Assembly: GCA_947396885.1 (NCBI GenBank)
Contig: OX377202.1
Location: 23,250,001 to 23,314,000, forward strand
DNA: 64,000 nucleotides
Origin: Heligmosomoides polygyrus polygyrus
Lineage: Eukaryota > Nematoda > Chromadorea > Rhabditida > Heligmosomidae
Direction: 5' to 3'
Shown here: piece after piece, positions 1-12,900 of the stretch
How the letters are laid out: every line of letters starts with the position of its first letter
How positions within the stretch are numbered: position 1 is the first letter of the stretch
Program-made: the position numbers and the translations under genes
The notes under the pieces: model-generated
Told to the model about the DNA's origin: nothing
Database searches by the model: none
The model's input: the letters and a program-made list of their open reading frames with translations, nothing else

Positions 1-344
1 CCCTTGTCAGAGTGATTCCAAGAGGTTGCTTAGAAGTGGAGTGCATTCCACATTGGGAACGATAACGACATCTTCTGTTGTTGGCTTTTTTTGCCTACTT
101 CATTAGTTTTATTTTTAACAGTAAAAGGCACAAATACCGATGAAAATAACGGGAGAGAAGGTTCCTGTCGCTTTGAAAAAGCGGTTCGGAATTGCGCCGT
201 CGATTTCCTTTTCAATTGTTGTTTTTTTCTGGAAGAATTGATGAAATGGTTAACGGACGGCGTTAATCAGTTTTCTTGATTTTGTCCCAATTCTATTTCT
301 TCAGGGTATCGTGAAGTCAGCTTGAATGTTAGTCCAGTTACTTG

Positions 345-495
345 CGATTGCTGGCCGATGGATAGGCCAGGGTTCGTCTCTCTCAGACCGGTATGGTACC
401 AATTAACCTATCCCTGTGATGGAATGCTTGGTTGGCTTTAGTGCAACATGCGAAACCAAGGATCATTTCAGGGTGCATATGAGAGCCGCATTTTC
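345..495 (-). repeat. tRNA-derived SINE, diverged partial copy
   Basis: This is the reverse complement of the SINE family seen best at 22482-22765 and 25728-26010. It keeps the block around the phrase tggtaccaatt and the stretch aatgcttggttggct, in the same order and spacing as the better copies. Both ends are lost and point changes are many, so this is an old copy lying upstream of or in the first intron of the FYVE gene. Confidence 0.55.
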
Positions 496-740
496 AGACA
501 CTCACCCAGGCAGATTAGTTATACACTGAATTATTAAGATTAAGGCTTGTGCGCAGGTCATATAGCAGATAAGCTTCCTTTCCTCCCTAACCAGAAAAGT
601 TTTGCTGCACAGCGCGCAGTGTCTGGTCACCGTTGTTTATTTTGTAAACTTGCCCTCAAATGTAAACATTTGTCGGCCCGCTTAGGTTGGTACAATCAGA
701 AAGTAAATATTTGTGTACGGACAAGGATTGCTGGTTACAG

Positions 741-984
741 GAAACAATCCGAATTGAGTTGAAACCACCTGATCCTCCATTAGCATCGTTGGATGAATTT
801 TCTGGAGCGGAGACCGTACCGCCTGTGGCGCTAGGGACGGTGGTGAGTATCTTAGTGTGCACAGATATTCTTGCTCCTTCGCTAATACTGATTGCAATGG
901 TGGCTGTCTCAGGGTACCTCGAACGGCAAAGGTGAACCTCCTACAAGCTCGGCGGCAGTTGAGGTCAGCATGGAACTCGAGCCG
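741..984 (+). CDS. sara-1: Two most 5' exons recognised of the FYVE-family gene
   Basis: Exon 741-842 follows the acceptor ggttacag and ends before gtgagt. Exon 913-984 follows gtctcag and ends before gtaaga. Both are exact multiples of three and are joined in phase 0. They encode a Pro/Glu-rich, acidic stretch (for example PPDPPLASLDEF) with no recognised domain. No ATG opens this frame nearby, so the initiator exon lies further upstream. The next exon (3566) also begins in phase 0, after a 2.6-kb intron. The assignment to this gene rests on phase and on the absence of any other gene between. Confidence 0.6.
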
Positions 985-3900
985 GTAAGAATTGACGCAT
1001 TAGATCTTAAACTGTTGATAAACTTCTATATTAGTTCGTGTTTATGCAACATTTGCTTCATTATATTTTTATTTGATTTGATTTTTATACGTGTGTACCA
1101 ACACGCGACAAAATAAACAATTAGCGATAAAACACAGTGATAATAAACATGAAAATGAAAAAAAAAAACGGCAAATTATCGAGACTTGCGATAACTATCA
1201 ACGAGACTTTTATATTGGTTTAACGAGGATGACATGGCGAGGATATTTGGGTACAACAGTGCTGTTCAATGTTTTTAAAGACATTTTAACTTCGAAGGAA
1301 GTGTGGTAGCGCGGTCGAAGGAGGCATCGTCCCGAATCGAGATTCTTGCTGGGTGTCCCGCTTAACTGGACCAAGCACATCCCTCCCGAGTCGCTTAAAT
1401 GGTGTTAAAATTTCTCTGTGAAGGATGGAATACTGACTTGCTCATCGGGTGATCATCGCGGGTCATTTGTACAGGCCGAGTACGCATTGAATTTACTTTC
1501 ATAACCCTAAGAAGTAGAAGGCGTAACGAATCCTGAAAAGGTTTGGCTTTCGCCAATGTTTATCCCTACCCCTCCTCTCCGTAATGAAACTATGAAGAGT
1601 TTTGTCTGTATCCGGCTCGCTTTACTTTTGTGATGATAGTTTGTCCTTTAATTTATTTGACACCCGAATACCGTTGTTTTTGCTGTTTACGTATTATACG
1701 TGATATCACGAAATACCGCAGAAAGCTAGTTCATGACTTGCCTAATTAGCGGCATCAACGCCCTACCGGGGGTTTATGTATCGCTGATTAGAAGAGTTTA
1801 GTCTTGCACCGAGTTAGTAGGAATCCTACCTATGTGATGCTGCCACCAATTATGGCCCTATCGCCATCGCAGTTTTCATTCAAAGTGGCACAGAAGGGGA
1901 GTGGTGAGTATATCGAATGTAGGAGAAAGAGGAGTATGAAATATAAAGTCATGCATGCTTGCGGTGAGATGAAATCTGAGAGCATCTCAAAATTGATTCC
2001 TTAGTCGACTAGAGGGAGCAGGCTAAAGTTAGTTTTTCCAGGGCTAAGCCAACACTGGGGCAGCATTTCTCCACACGCCGTGGAGCTGTAGAGCTCGCGA
2101 AATTAATTGAAAGGTCCAGCTTCTTCATAGTTTTAGCAAATTTAAGAGCAGTGTCAATGAGTGCTCGAGTAGTCATTGTTCATCGCTCAATGGTTCTCTT
2201 ATAGTGATTTCTTTTCAGTTGTGTTTTTGATTTTGTCTTTGGTGATTTTCCTTCTTTTTTCGTTGTGTTGTGTTATGTGCTGTGGCATGTTATAATTTGG
2301 AATTGAAGTTGAATTAAGTCGGAGAAAAAAATCAAGTGAAGTAGCCTAGGAGCAACTGTGGCAATATGTGACGAATCGGAAGAGGGGAGAAAGTATAGGG
2401 TTTGTTAAATCTCTTTGGAATTGAATTGTGTGAGCTAAATAATAGAACAAAAGGTGTTTATTTAATTCTTCCTAGACAAAAAGTGTATTATGGTGGAACT
2501 GCCGTGACTGCACCCTGACGTTTTTAGAATATCGTCCCTCCTGGGGCCTAAAAAAGTGTTGTCTGCTTGGACAGGCATTCTCTTCACCAAAGCCATGTTT
2601 CCTTAACTCTCCAGTTGCAGTGGGCTCCCACGAGTGTGTGGGATCACATCCCCAATGCACTTCAAGCTCAGCACTAGCACTCTATGAAAGCTCAGCTACA
2701 CGGCCGCCACCGAGCAATTGATCATGAGATCCATCATGCATAGAGGTCTTTCCTGTCGTTATTCTATCAGTGTTCGCTCTCATATCTCCTAACAGTTCGC
2801 AGACCCTAAAGTGGTGGACGACTTGGTAAGACCAAGCTGAACTGGAGTCTGGCCTCAGAGTGTGATAGGTAGTGTGATCTCACGAGATCGGAATCACCTG
2901 CTGTGATGAAGTTGACGGCAGCTGTTAAGCAAGATTGGTATCGACCTTTATTTTGGCTAACGTCTCGGCGTTGTCGCCTTTAGAGCCTGGAAAAGTTGAG
3001 GGAACCTTTGGAAACCATTTGCTAAAACACCCTTTCATCTTACGGAATCTAATTTCTAGGTATTGACTCCTTGCTCCCTTAGCAATTAGATTTTGTACGA
3101 TGAGATGGTGTTTGAGCGAATAGTTTCCAAAGGTTCCTTCGACTTTTCCAGGCTCTGACGAAGGCGACAACGCCGAAACGTTAGCCTAAATAAAGGCCTA
3201 TACCGATCGTGCTTAAAAGCTGCTGTCAACTTCATCCCAGCAGTACTAACGATGCCAAGATTTGTGGAAAGTCGGTCATGGACGGTATCATCTGCCATCT
3301 GCGTGACATCTGCTCACAACTTTAGAATCGTGTTCAACTACAGTAATGAAAAAAGTTTTCAAAGGTTTTTAAATACTTATCTTAAGATCACATCAGCGAT
3401 TTGAAGTTTAAAACTTCGAAATTCGTTCCTAGATTGAGCAGCTGAGTTGGAGGTGAAAGCGGTTTCAATAGAGACATTGACACAGCTAGCATATCGCAGT
3501 AATGTTGGGAATCCCCTTATTATGAGTAGTACGTTAAACATTGTATCGCTGTGCAACTTTTTCAGGAGAGCGTCGCTGTCGATAAAGGGGACGTGAGCTG
3601 CGGTGAATCTGAGCATGATACCGAATTCGAAGAGGTTTTGAAGTACTTGGGCCAGTTTGATGAGAAGGAAGCTGCTGTCACTGTGGTTACTTCTGCTGGT
3701 ATGTCGTACAGCTCTTGTGGTTTTATTGATAAGCTTTCATTCATTTTTATCTTGCATACAGTGAGGCGAGAAGGCGAAGTTTTGGGTTCATAGCCCCGTC
3801 CACTACGTGTTCTCTCGCTCAAGAGTTTCCTTTAAAAGCACACTGCTTGTGTTTCTAGTTCGTTCTCTTCTTTTATTTTTAAGTTGGTACAAATCTGCAT

Positions 3901-6900
3901 CGATATTGAGGGCAGGATATTTGGCGATCCCGGCTGAGATTGAGAAATTACCTGCAGGTGTCCGAAGACCGATGTGGTAATAGATGTCTGTGCGGAAGAT
4001 CCATTAGCGAGCCCTTTATTTCTTGTGGCCAAAATTCCTTCCTACCCTCCCTCTCATGTAGGATCCGTTTTGTTGACCTGGTGTAGGCGTCGTTTTGGAA
4101 AAGATTATGTTCTTTGAGTCGACACCTTTGCCCTTAACAGTAATTTTCCAGCACCCGCGGAGTTTTCTTTATTCTTTATTCTTTATTCAGGACGTGGCGA
4201 TGACTACATCACGTGTTGTTTAGAAAGTAACATAACGGAAAGCAAAACCAGTGCCTAGTAAAAAAACAGTAGACTCTAATGTCCAGAACAAACATGAAGT
4301 TTAAAAAAATGCAACCTGAAAGATTAGACAGTGCAACAGGATCAACTGCAATAGATGTCTGAACTCTACCTTGCAATCTGTCTACGAGAAAGATGAGACC
4401 TAAGTTGATTTAACGTCATACTGAGTATGCGGTCCTTCATCAACATCCTGAAGCGTGCAAACACCCGGTGAGAGAAGAAAGTTGACCTGGGTTGGCATCA
4501 ACTCATCGAGCCAGCTAGCCTTATACCGCCACTTCTCGTATTGGTATCAGCGAAGTAACAAAAATCACTTGCGTTGACATCAACCCTACCAGTAAGTATT
4601 TTGAACATCATAATTATGTCGTTATTTTCTCTCATGTTTTTTACGGAACGCAAGCCTAGTTGTTTCGCCCTTTCCGCGCCGTTTGGAATTGAAGAATAGC
4701 TAAGACCAACGCATCTCATTAGCAGCTACGAGTGAAACTGTTTTGCACACTGTTGATGTTTATATTTTTATGTTGGAGTTGATATTTATCTCGATTACAT
4801 GGTTACCCATGCGATCCACATTAACAGTAGCTGAACAAGAAAACTGTTGATAGACAAATCATTTGAGCTGAGTAAGGAAAGGAGGAGTCGTGCACTGTGA
4901 GATTCCATAAACGATCCGAGAATTTCTCTAACAAGCTGCTTACAAGCGGCCGCAACCAAGGATAGGTAGCAGTTTGCTCTTGGTCAGGCGCACGTACTGA
5001 CATCCCTCGGGGTTTGTGAGGGAATGCGTTCTAACGGTAGATTTTCCGGAGTATGTGTTTCTACTTCCTGGAATGGCGTTCTGTGACTGTAATTTGATCC
5101 ACGATAGCTGCAGTTTGAAAGAGTCATGTTTTGTCGGCTGTTTCATTCACAGTCACTTGTAGCGCAGTTGGAGGAAGCGCGGGTGCTTGCTTGCACCTCA
5201 TCCGAATCGATTCATTGTTCAGCGACGCCCAAGCCAACTAAGCGTTCCACCCGTCCGGGATAGATTAATTGGTGCCAGGCTTTTCCTAAAAGTATGGCTG
5301 GCTTGTCCTTCGGCTGGCCATCGCAAGCCGTTCTTTGTGCCAGATATGCTCTCACGTTGCCTCCACAACATTTTATAGAAGTAAAATACGTTACACATCC
5401 CAACGAGGGGTTGATTAACGCCGTCCTTTGTCCTGTATCCGTCATTTTATTCACAATTTCGTGCATCGCTGCTATGTCGTTCATCTATATCACTCTTGAG
5501 TAATACAGGGTTCAAATTGGTGAGTTTATGTCTTAAAAAAACGTCTATGAATCAGGGAATGATTGAGCCCTTGGGCCCTGACAAGGAGAGCCTCCAAACT
5601 AGCGGTAAGCTTTTGCGATGCAATTTTTACAGGATGTAGGGTCTCGTGTGGGGAGGCCAAAACCATAGTTACCTTTTTCGGAATGCTCTTCTGTGGTCGA
5701 AAAAAAGCGTGTGGATGCGTAAGCGCGAAGTTCGCGGCGCCCTGCTGCCCCAGAGTAACGTGGTCCATTGGCGTAGTGGTAGTGTTGTAGCTTCACAGGG
5801 GCGTGGTCCTGGGTTCGATTCCCCTTGTGCTTGTGTTTTTGCATTTTGCGATTTATCGTCAGTGGTACCCTTGACTTCCATTTCCAACACATTTTTGAAC
5901 AAAAAGCTCGTGGTGAGGGGGTGAGGTCGGATGCACCAATTTCGCCCAAACTTTGTGCGTGGAGGTTATTTGGGGTGCTTATCACGAATCTGGCATCAGG
6001 TTTTACTTTCTTAACCTGGAAGTCAAAAATTCTCACCTTTCCTTTTTCAAAGAACTCGATGAACGCAAACGACATTTGCTGCCGTGTTTTTGTTCAAAAA
6101 TATGTTGGAAATGGGGATAGAGGGTCACTCTGACGATAAATCGTAAATGCAAGAATACCATTACAATGAGGAATCGGACCCACGACCATGCATCTGCGAA
6201 GCTACAACACTACCATTACGCCAACCAACCACATTGGGCTGGGTGGCAGCAGGGCATCATGAACTTCGCGCTCACACTTCCGCACGCTTTTTTCGACCAC
6301 AGAAGAGCATTCAGAAAAAAGTAACTATGGTCTTGGACTCCCCACAAGGGACCCTACGTCCTATAAAAATTGCATCGTAAAAGCACACCGCCAGTTTGGA
6401 GGCTCTCCTTGTAGGACAAAACTTGTTCGCAAAGCCATTTTGTACTTCTTGAGTCTCATGGACATAAATCAATCTGCAGGGGCTGTCTACATTAAACAAA
6501 TAATAAATCTACGTAGCTCTTGAAGGCAACCGGTAAAAATAGGATGGGGAGACGCTATGATGCCTCGGAATCCTGCAATGGATATTTTTCGTCAACAAGC
6601 TACTGAGGGTTTTTTTGCGGCTGAGAGTGCCAAATTCTAAATAAACTAAATCTGTACAGAGGTAAACCTTTAGACGTTCTACTTTGAGTAGAGAAAGTAT
6701 AGCATACAAATGACCGGTATGAAATGAGCTGGATATTGCATTCACTATAATATGAATGTTGATAAAATTTCTATGTGAGAACGGCTAAGGCCCCGTTTAT
6801 ACTTTGTCGCGGCGCGATGCGGCGCCACGTATAGTGGCCATATTGATTGTGCGACGCGATCGATCAATTTGGCCTCATTGCGTGGCCATCGCGTCGCGTC

Positions 6901-9900
6901 GCGCCGCGACGAAGTATAAACGGGGCCTAACGGGCTTTGGGAGATGTGTATGATTTTTGAGCATACTGTCGAGGCATCAGCGCACTATAAAAATTGCAAA
7001 AGGTCCATGTTAAAAAAAGAGCAACAAATTTGTAGATTAGTTGTTTTGTATTACTCTCTCTCTGTTATTACAGATAGTACCATTGACAACGAAGCCATAA
7101 TGGACTCCGGTATCGCGTCTGAGAACACCCAAGCAGATGAGGGTTTGATGGGGTCGTCCTTCGAGCACGATGAACAGACGCGGATTTCAGGTTTGATTTT
7201 TGGGGCTTTGACGAGTGAGCACCTCATTCTCAAAAGTGGGAGCCGAGCACTGCCTAACTTCTTCCAGATGGCGAAGCTCTTCGACGAGCTGCTGAAGCGG
7301 TTGCGGATGCAGTTCTCGATGCGATCTCGGAGTCAGTTGAGGTCGACCTGGACGACTATACTATTAAGAAGCAAGACAGAAGGAGCAGTGGAAGCGTGGC
7401 AGATTCGACGGAGTTTTCGTCAATTTGTGACAACGAGAACACCGTTGATGAAGCCAGTGCTGAAATACAATGTGCGGCCGCCGCAGCTGAGTCGGTCTTG
7501 ACCGTTTCGTCTGAGGATCCGGTTGATGAGCGCTCAACTTCGTGTACTACAGAGAGTGCGTCGATGGTGACTGTGATACATAAGCCAGAGATCCTGATTC
7601 CTACGAAAGCTGTTGAGAAGGCGTTGACAGAAGGTGTAACTCAAACAGACGATGTTTCCGATAGGATGGAGAAGGTTCCGACCGATGGCAATGCGCAAGC
7701 TGATCAGGTGGAGTGCACTCAACCGCTTGCTGACAGCCCCTTGCCAAACCATGTCGAGGAATCGGAGCCACAAGAATACGCAACGGTGTCAGTTGCCGCT
7801 CAGCCACCTGCACGTGGTTCGGAAAACGAATCAACTTCTGCCGCCGACAGCGGACCGGAGGAGCCACGGGAGCGGAATGAGCTTGTAGCTGAAAACGTTG
7901 ATGTGGCTAAAGAACCTGTGAGGGAATGCGTGCAGAAGACGGCGGTACTCTCTGAATCTGACTATTCAAGGTAGGCTTCCTATTTTATCATTTTTTCGTT
8001 CTGTTTTACGCTTTTTTCTAGAATGACTTGACATATCGATAAGCCGTAGATTTATCCATAGCAAGCATAGAGTAGTATGTATGTATTGCATTAAATTTCG
8101 ATCTAGTACGTCCGCTAGCGTCTATTCGTTGCCTTCGGATGATGACGATCTACAACCTCGCTGTGAAAGAGCCGGATCAGAAGAAAGCGCGCACGGACTA
8201 GAAACCGCAATTGAGTGCGAGAGCAGGGTGAGTGAGATGTTATGTGCGGCTTATTCATCGCTTTGAGCGCGTAGTAGCGCAGTGGGAGGAGGCGCCGGTT
8301 GTTGCGTGCATTCCGATTCAAGATTCTTGGTACGGGTTTCCTTCCCAAGCGAAAGCTTTCATCCCTTTGGGGTCGGTGAATGGGTGCCAGACTTCCAGGA
8401 AGGACAGTGACTTGTCCTGGTTTACCATCACAGTTCATGGGACAAAACACGCATTCGAGTTAGCTCATGATGACCCTTAAAATAGAATGCGAGGCGCTCC
8501 CAGAAATGATTGTCAAACGCCATCCTTAATCCTTTATATCCTCCTAGAGGTAGAATGCATGGCGCATTCTCTAAAGGGATTGCCTAACTTTTTCCTTGGG
8601 ACAATTTGAAAATTGCACTATCCTTCAGGAAGACGATCTGCCGTCGCCTGTTGCACCTCGAGACAGATTTGGAGCGCAGGTTTGTGTCCTTGTATTTTCT
8701 ATTAAATTAGCGGCTTCATAAAAGTTTTCTTTAGGTCATTTCTACGATTCACGACCTATCGCAGGATACTGATCCTACGAGGCTAACGGAGAGTGAGCTG
8801 CAGCTAGGAAAGGTAATGTTTGTCCTATTTCAGGTTCTGATGTTCAAGGCTTAATCGTGATCGGCTCCAACATTTATTTCAGTCGAAACCGTACTGGATT
8901 CCGGATGATGATTGCTCGATGTGTATGCTGTGCAACGCGAAGTTCTCATTGCTTAATCGCCGACATCACTGCAGGGCATGTGGGCGAGTGGCGTGTGGTG
9001 CTTGCTGTAAGGAAAAGGCCACGCTGCAGTACTTGAAGGATGACCCGAAAAAGGTACCTAGGCATATAACGGTGCGAATCCAGCATAGGGTTTCCTGAAC
9101 TAAAAAGTCTTCTGTGCCTTTCCTTTGCGCTGACGAACAATATGGTTTATATAAGGCAGATGGCTGAATATTTACAGCAAGCTCAAGCACGTGTATGTGG
9201 ACCGTGTGCTTCCATGCTCGCGCGTATTGAAGAACACGAGAAAATGATGAGGGAACATGCGGAAGGGTTGGTTCTTGCCTTTCTTCAAAAAAAAATTATT
9301 CGCACTTGTTTTGTTTCACTTCGTCAGATTGTTTTTGTTTTTTACAAAAGGTTTTTCCAAAACTAATTTTTATGTCTATTTAAAAATGTGCGCCACGAGG
9401 TATGTGAGAAATGAGCAAAACAGAAACGTTTATACGGGATTCAATCCTGGATCGTTCTACTATACACAAATCCGGTAGTGGTATAAGAACGCTGGATAGC
9501 TCTCATCAATGGTGAATGGTTGCTGAACGGAGACAAAATGGGAGCATTATTAATGCGTGGTGACCGGGTAGTCCTGGCCAGGAATACATTCAACTCATGG
9601 AACTTCTTACAGAGATCTATGTCATGTAAGAGCTTGAAACGCTGATTACAAATATGCAGACCACATTTGCTAAATGGATTTCCCAAGCGAGTTCTGGTCG
9701 GTGAACGCTAGTGTTGTCGACTGTATGTCGTCGATGCGTTGTTGAAGCGTTAAGCGGAGCATTGATTAATCAATGCAGCCATTAGAAGCTGCGCCAGTTG
9801 CGGCAGCTGCGCAGTGGTAGTGTGTTCGGTTTGCAGGGTGTTTACGGGTTCGGTTTCTATCGGTGGTGGTGTTTTTGCTTTTTGGTATTTATCGTCATTG

Positions 9901-12900
9901 ACACCCTTTATCCTCATTTCCAACGCATTTTTGAACAAGGGTAACCGGTAACAACTATCACATACCCTTTTCGAGCTCTTCGAAAATGGAATGGTAACAA
10001 ATTTAAATTTTCACGTAAATCAAGTCAAAATCGAATGCTAGATTCGTGATCACAAATAGCTTCCCTGTACAAAGTTTGAGCGAAATTGGTGCTTATGACC
10101 TCATCATCATCGCCCTCTCTTCAAACCTTTGAATCCAGAGTGTGGTTCGCACGTTGGCCATCATTGTGGATCAAGGGTAGTGACCATACATCGGTAGCTA
10201 CTCTAACAAGTTGGACTGATTCCGTTCATGTGAGGAATAAAATGTGGTATCATCAACGCCTTTTCATATTGAAATGGCTCGGCTGTTCGAAAACCAAAAA
10301 GCACATGTTAAGAAAAAATGTTTCGGCCATACCGAGTCTAAAGGTGTTATTTGGGGGTACAGATCACGCATCTGTCATTGGTTTCTGAATTTCCGCCTTC
10401 TCTTGGCAGGTTGTGGTAGATATGAAGAAGTGAGGGTGATGAGGTTGAAGAAGTACCAATTTCGCCCAAAATTTTTGTATTGCGGTTATTTGGGGCATTG
10501 ATCACGATCTAGCATCTGATTTTGACATGCCTTACGTAAAAATCAAAATTTTTGTCATTCTACCCCGAAGAGCTAAAAAAAAAAAAGGTGTATGAGTTGT
10601 TACCGGGCGTTTGTGTTGGAAATGAGGATAAAGGATGTCAATGACGATAAATCACAAAATGCGAAGACACCAGCCTCGATAGAGACCGAACCCGTGACCA
10701 CCATCCTGTAAATCGAACACACTCTCGTCGCAACAGGCGTAGATGCTAATGGCTGCGCTAATTGATCACTCGCTTATGGGATCCATTTAGCAAATGTGGT
10801 CTGCATACTTGTAATCAGCGTTGAAGCTCTTTCGAAAGGCAAATGTCCCTGTCCGAAGTTCCATGGGAAGTTGAAGGCATTCCCTGGTGAGGTGCGGGTT
10901 GAAATTCACCTGAAGGCTCTTTCATTGCTCAGACCACAGCTTCGTGACATTATGGAGTACGCATCAATGCACATTTTACCTTAAGATACATATAGTTGCT
11001 TGTGCTTCCAATTTTTAAGGAAGGCGTTTACAATTGTCCATTGTCCATATTCATTTTGGCACATATAAACCAATAAAAGTTATAGATTTTGAGTTGGTGA
11101 CGTTACTTAGGAAAGTTTCATTGATAGTTATGCTTTGGAAGCTTTCATAAAACGTCTATGATTATACCCTATAGAGTAAAATGCGTGGAGAAATAAGCTT
11201 TCAGCCGAGAAAAAGCATGATAAACGAGTTCTTTCAAGAAAACGTGGACGTAGAAAGCTAACTGACTGAATGCGATTAGGGTTTCTCAATTTCTTTCAGT
11301 AGTTGTAGCTCAGATTTGAAGCAATAAATGTCAAGTCGTTAATGCTTACCTTTACCTTTAAAATGTTCAAAAATTTGTCAAAATTTTCTAAATTTTCAAA
11401 TGCTTTACTAAAACCGATACAGCGCTTTCAAAGTCACTTGTTTCTAGAGAAATTTGAATATTTGTGCTGTAGACGACCATATGGGGGCAAAATATTGCAT
11501 TGTTTTGGACCTACCCAGTAGTAGATGGAATGTGAACAAAAGTGAACCTGGATTAAGGCATGTACATATATGCAGATACCAGCAATATGCGGTTAAGAAG
11601 TGCTCTCAGGATTAATCCAACTTCGTTTATTCTCACCATTGTATGAGGTGACAAGTCCAGCTCTAGAATAGTAGCTCATAGATATAGAATTTCATTGATT
11701 TGGACATAGTTCAATTAATGGTGACTAATGGAGTTCTAAAACCAATTTCCTACGTTTCTAATTATATCCTAATTCTAGTGGCGGAGCTGATGAGACAGCT
11801 GCGTCAACATCGACTGGAAGCCGTGTGGCGCGCGGAGTGTTGAAAACTCGAACCCACAGTGTGGGAGAATCCGAAGAGACTGCTCAACCTTCGGAAACCA
11901 ATGACAAGAAGCGGTCTGTCGTGTTCAGGTGAGTGTTGTGGGGTTAATAAAGTAGCGTACGAGCCAATATCAGGTTCCACGTTCAGTTAAACGGAATACT
12001 CATCTCGCAGAGTTAGGAATTGTATTAAGTTTTGCATGGTAGGGGTAAAGCATGCGACCGCTTTATCGCGCAGGCGCATAGGTCACTACATGGCCCAGAG
12101 GCTGTTCCTGGACACGTCTACGGATCTATTTACTGTACTATTCAGTTAGTATGATATTACTGCTTCAGGGATGGAGTGAAACCAGGCGCGTCGTCACCAT
12201 CGGGCGCGGCCGATTCCAATGCGGAGGAGAAAAGCACTGTTTTAAAGCCGAAAAAGGTACTCGTTTACTTATTAGGTCTACTCTGTGTCCCAATTGAGTT
12301 AGTGAGTGCAGCAGGAAGCCAGCTTGGCAGGCAGCTCAGGTAGCTCTGTTTTGAGTGGTGCTATTCCAGAAAAGCAGGAAACGCCATGCAGTCGCTCGGC
12401 GTGTGGCCGAGCTGCGAATGGAAGATGAGCTGGCCTGTGCGCTGCCGACGGCATCACGGCCTCAGCTTCTAGTTGTGTGTCCCACTGGCGAGATGAAATT
12501 GGTCGACGACGAATGGGTCAGCAGTCGGCTGAGGGAAGATCTACCCGTAACGGTGGTGCTGAAGAAGAACCTCTCGAGTGTGGTCAAGATATGTAATGGT
12601 TGGTGGATTCTTTAAGTTTTGCCTTAATTCATTTAGAAGCCTTCTTAGTGGGAGCCTCAGCATCGTTACATTGTTTTGGCTGTTATTCCAGCTATTTCAG
12701 TAAGTTCGATGAGCGTATTCTGTGTCCATTCGTGCGGATTCGCCACCATTGGTCTCGACGAAGTGCTGTTTGTTTGGAAGCGAGAGAAACTTGACGACTT
12801 CTCAGTGCCGTTGAACGTGCTACATCGAATAGCCCAGGTAGTTTCTACTCCGTTCAGGGTGTTAAGGTTTCTGCTTTTACTCGGCTGTTTTAGGTCTACT

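Noticed and set aside
5599..6075. 158-codon minus-strand open frame
   Set aside because: It runs across the arm and spacer of a foldback element, changes with the repeat, and has no domain or splice context.
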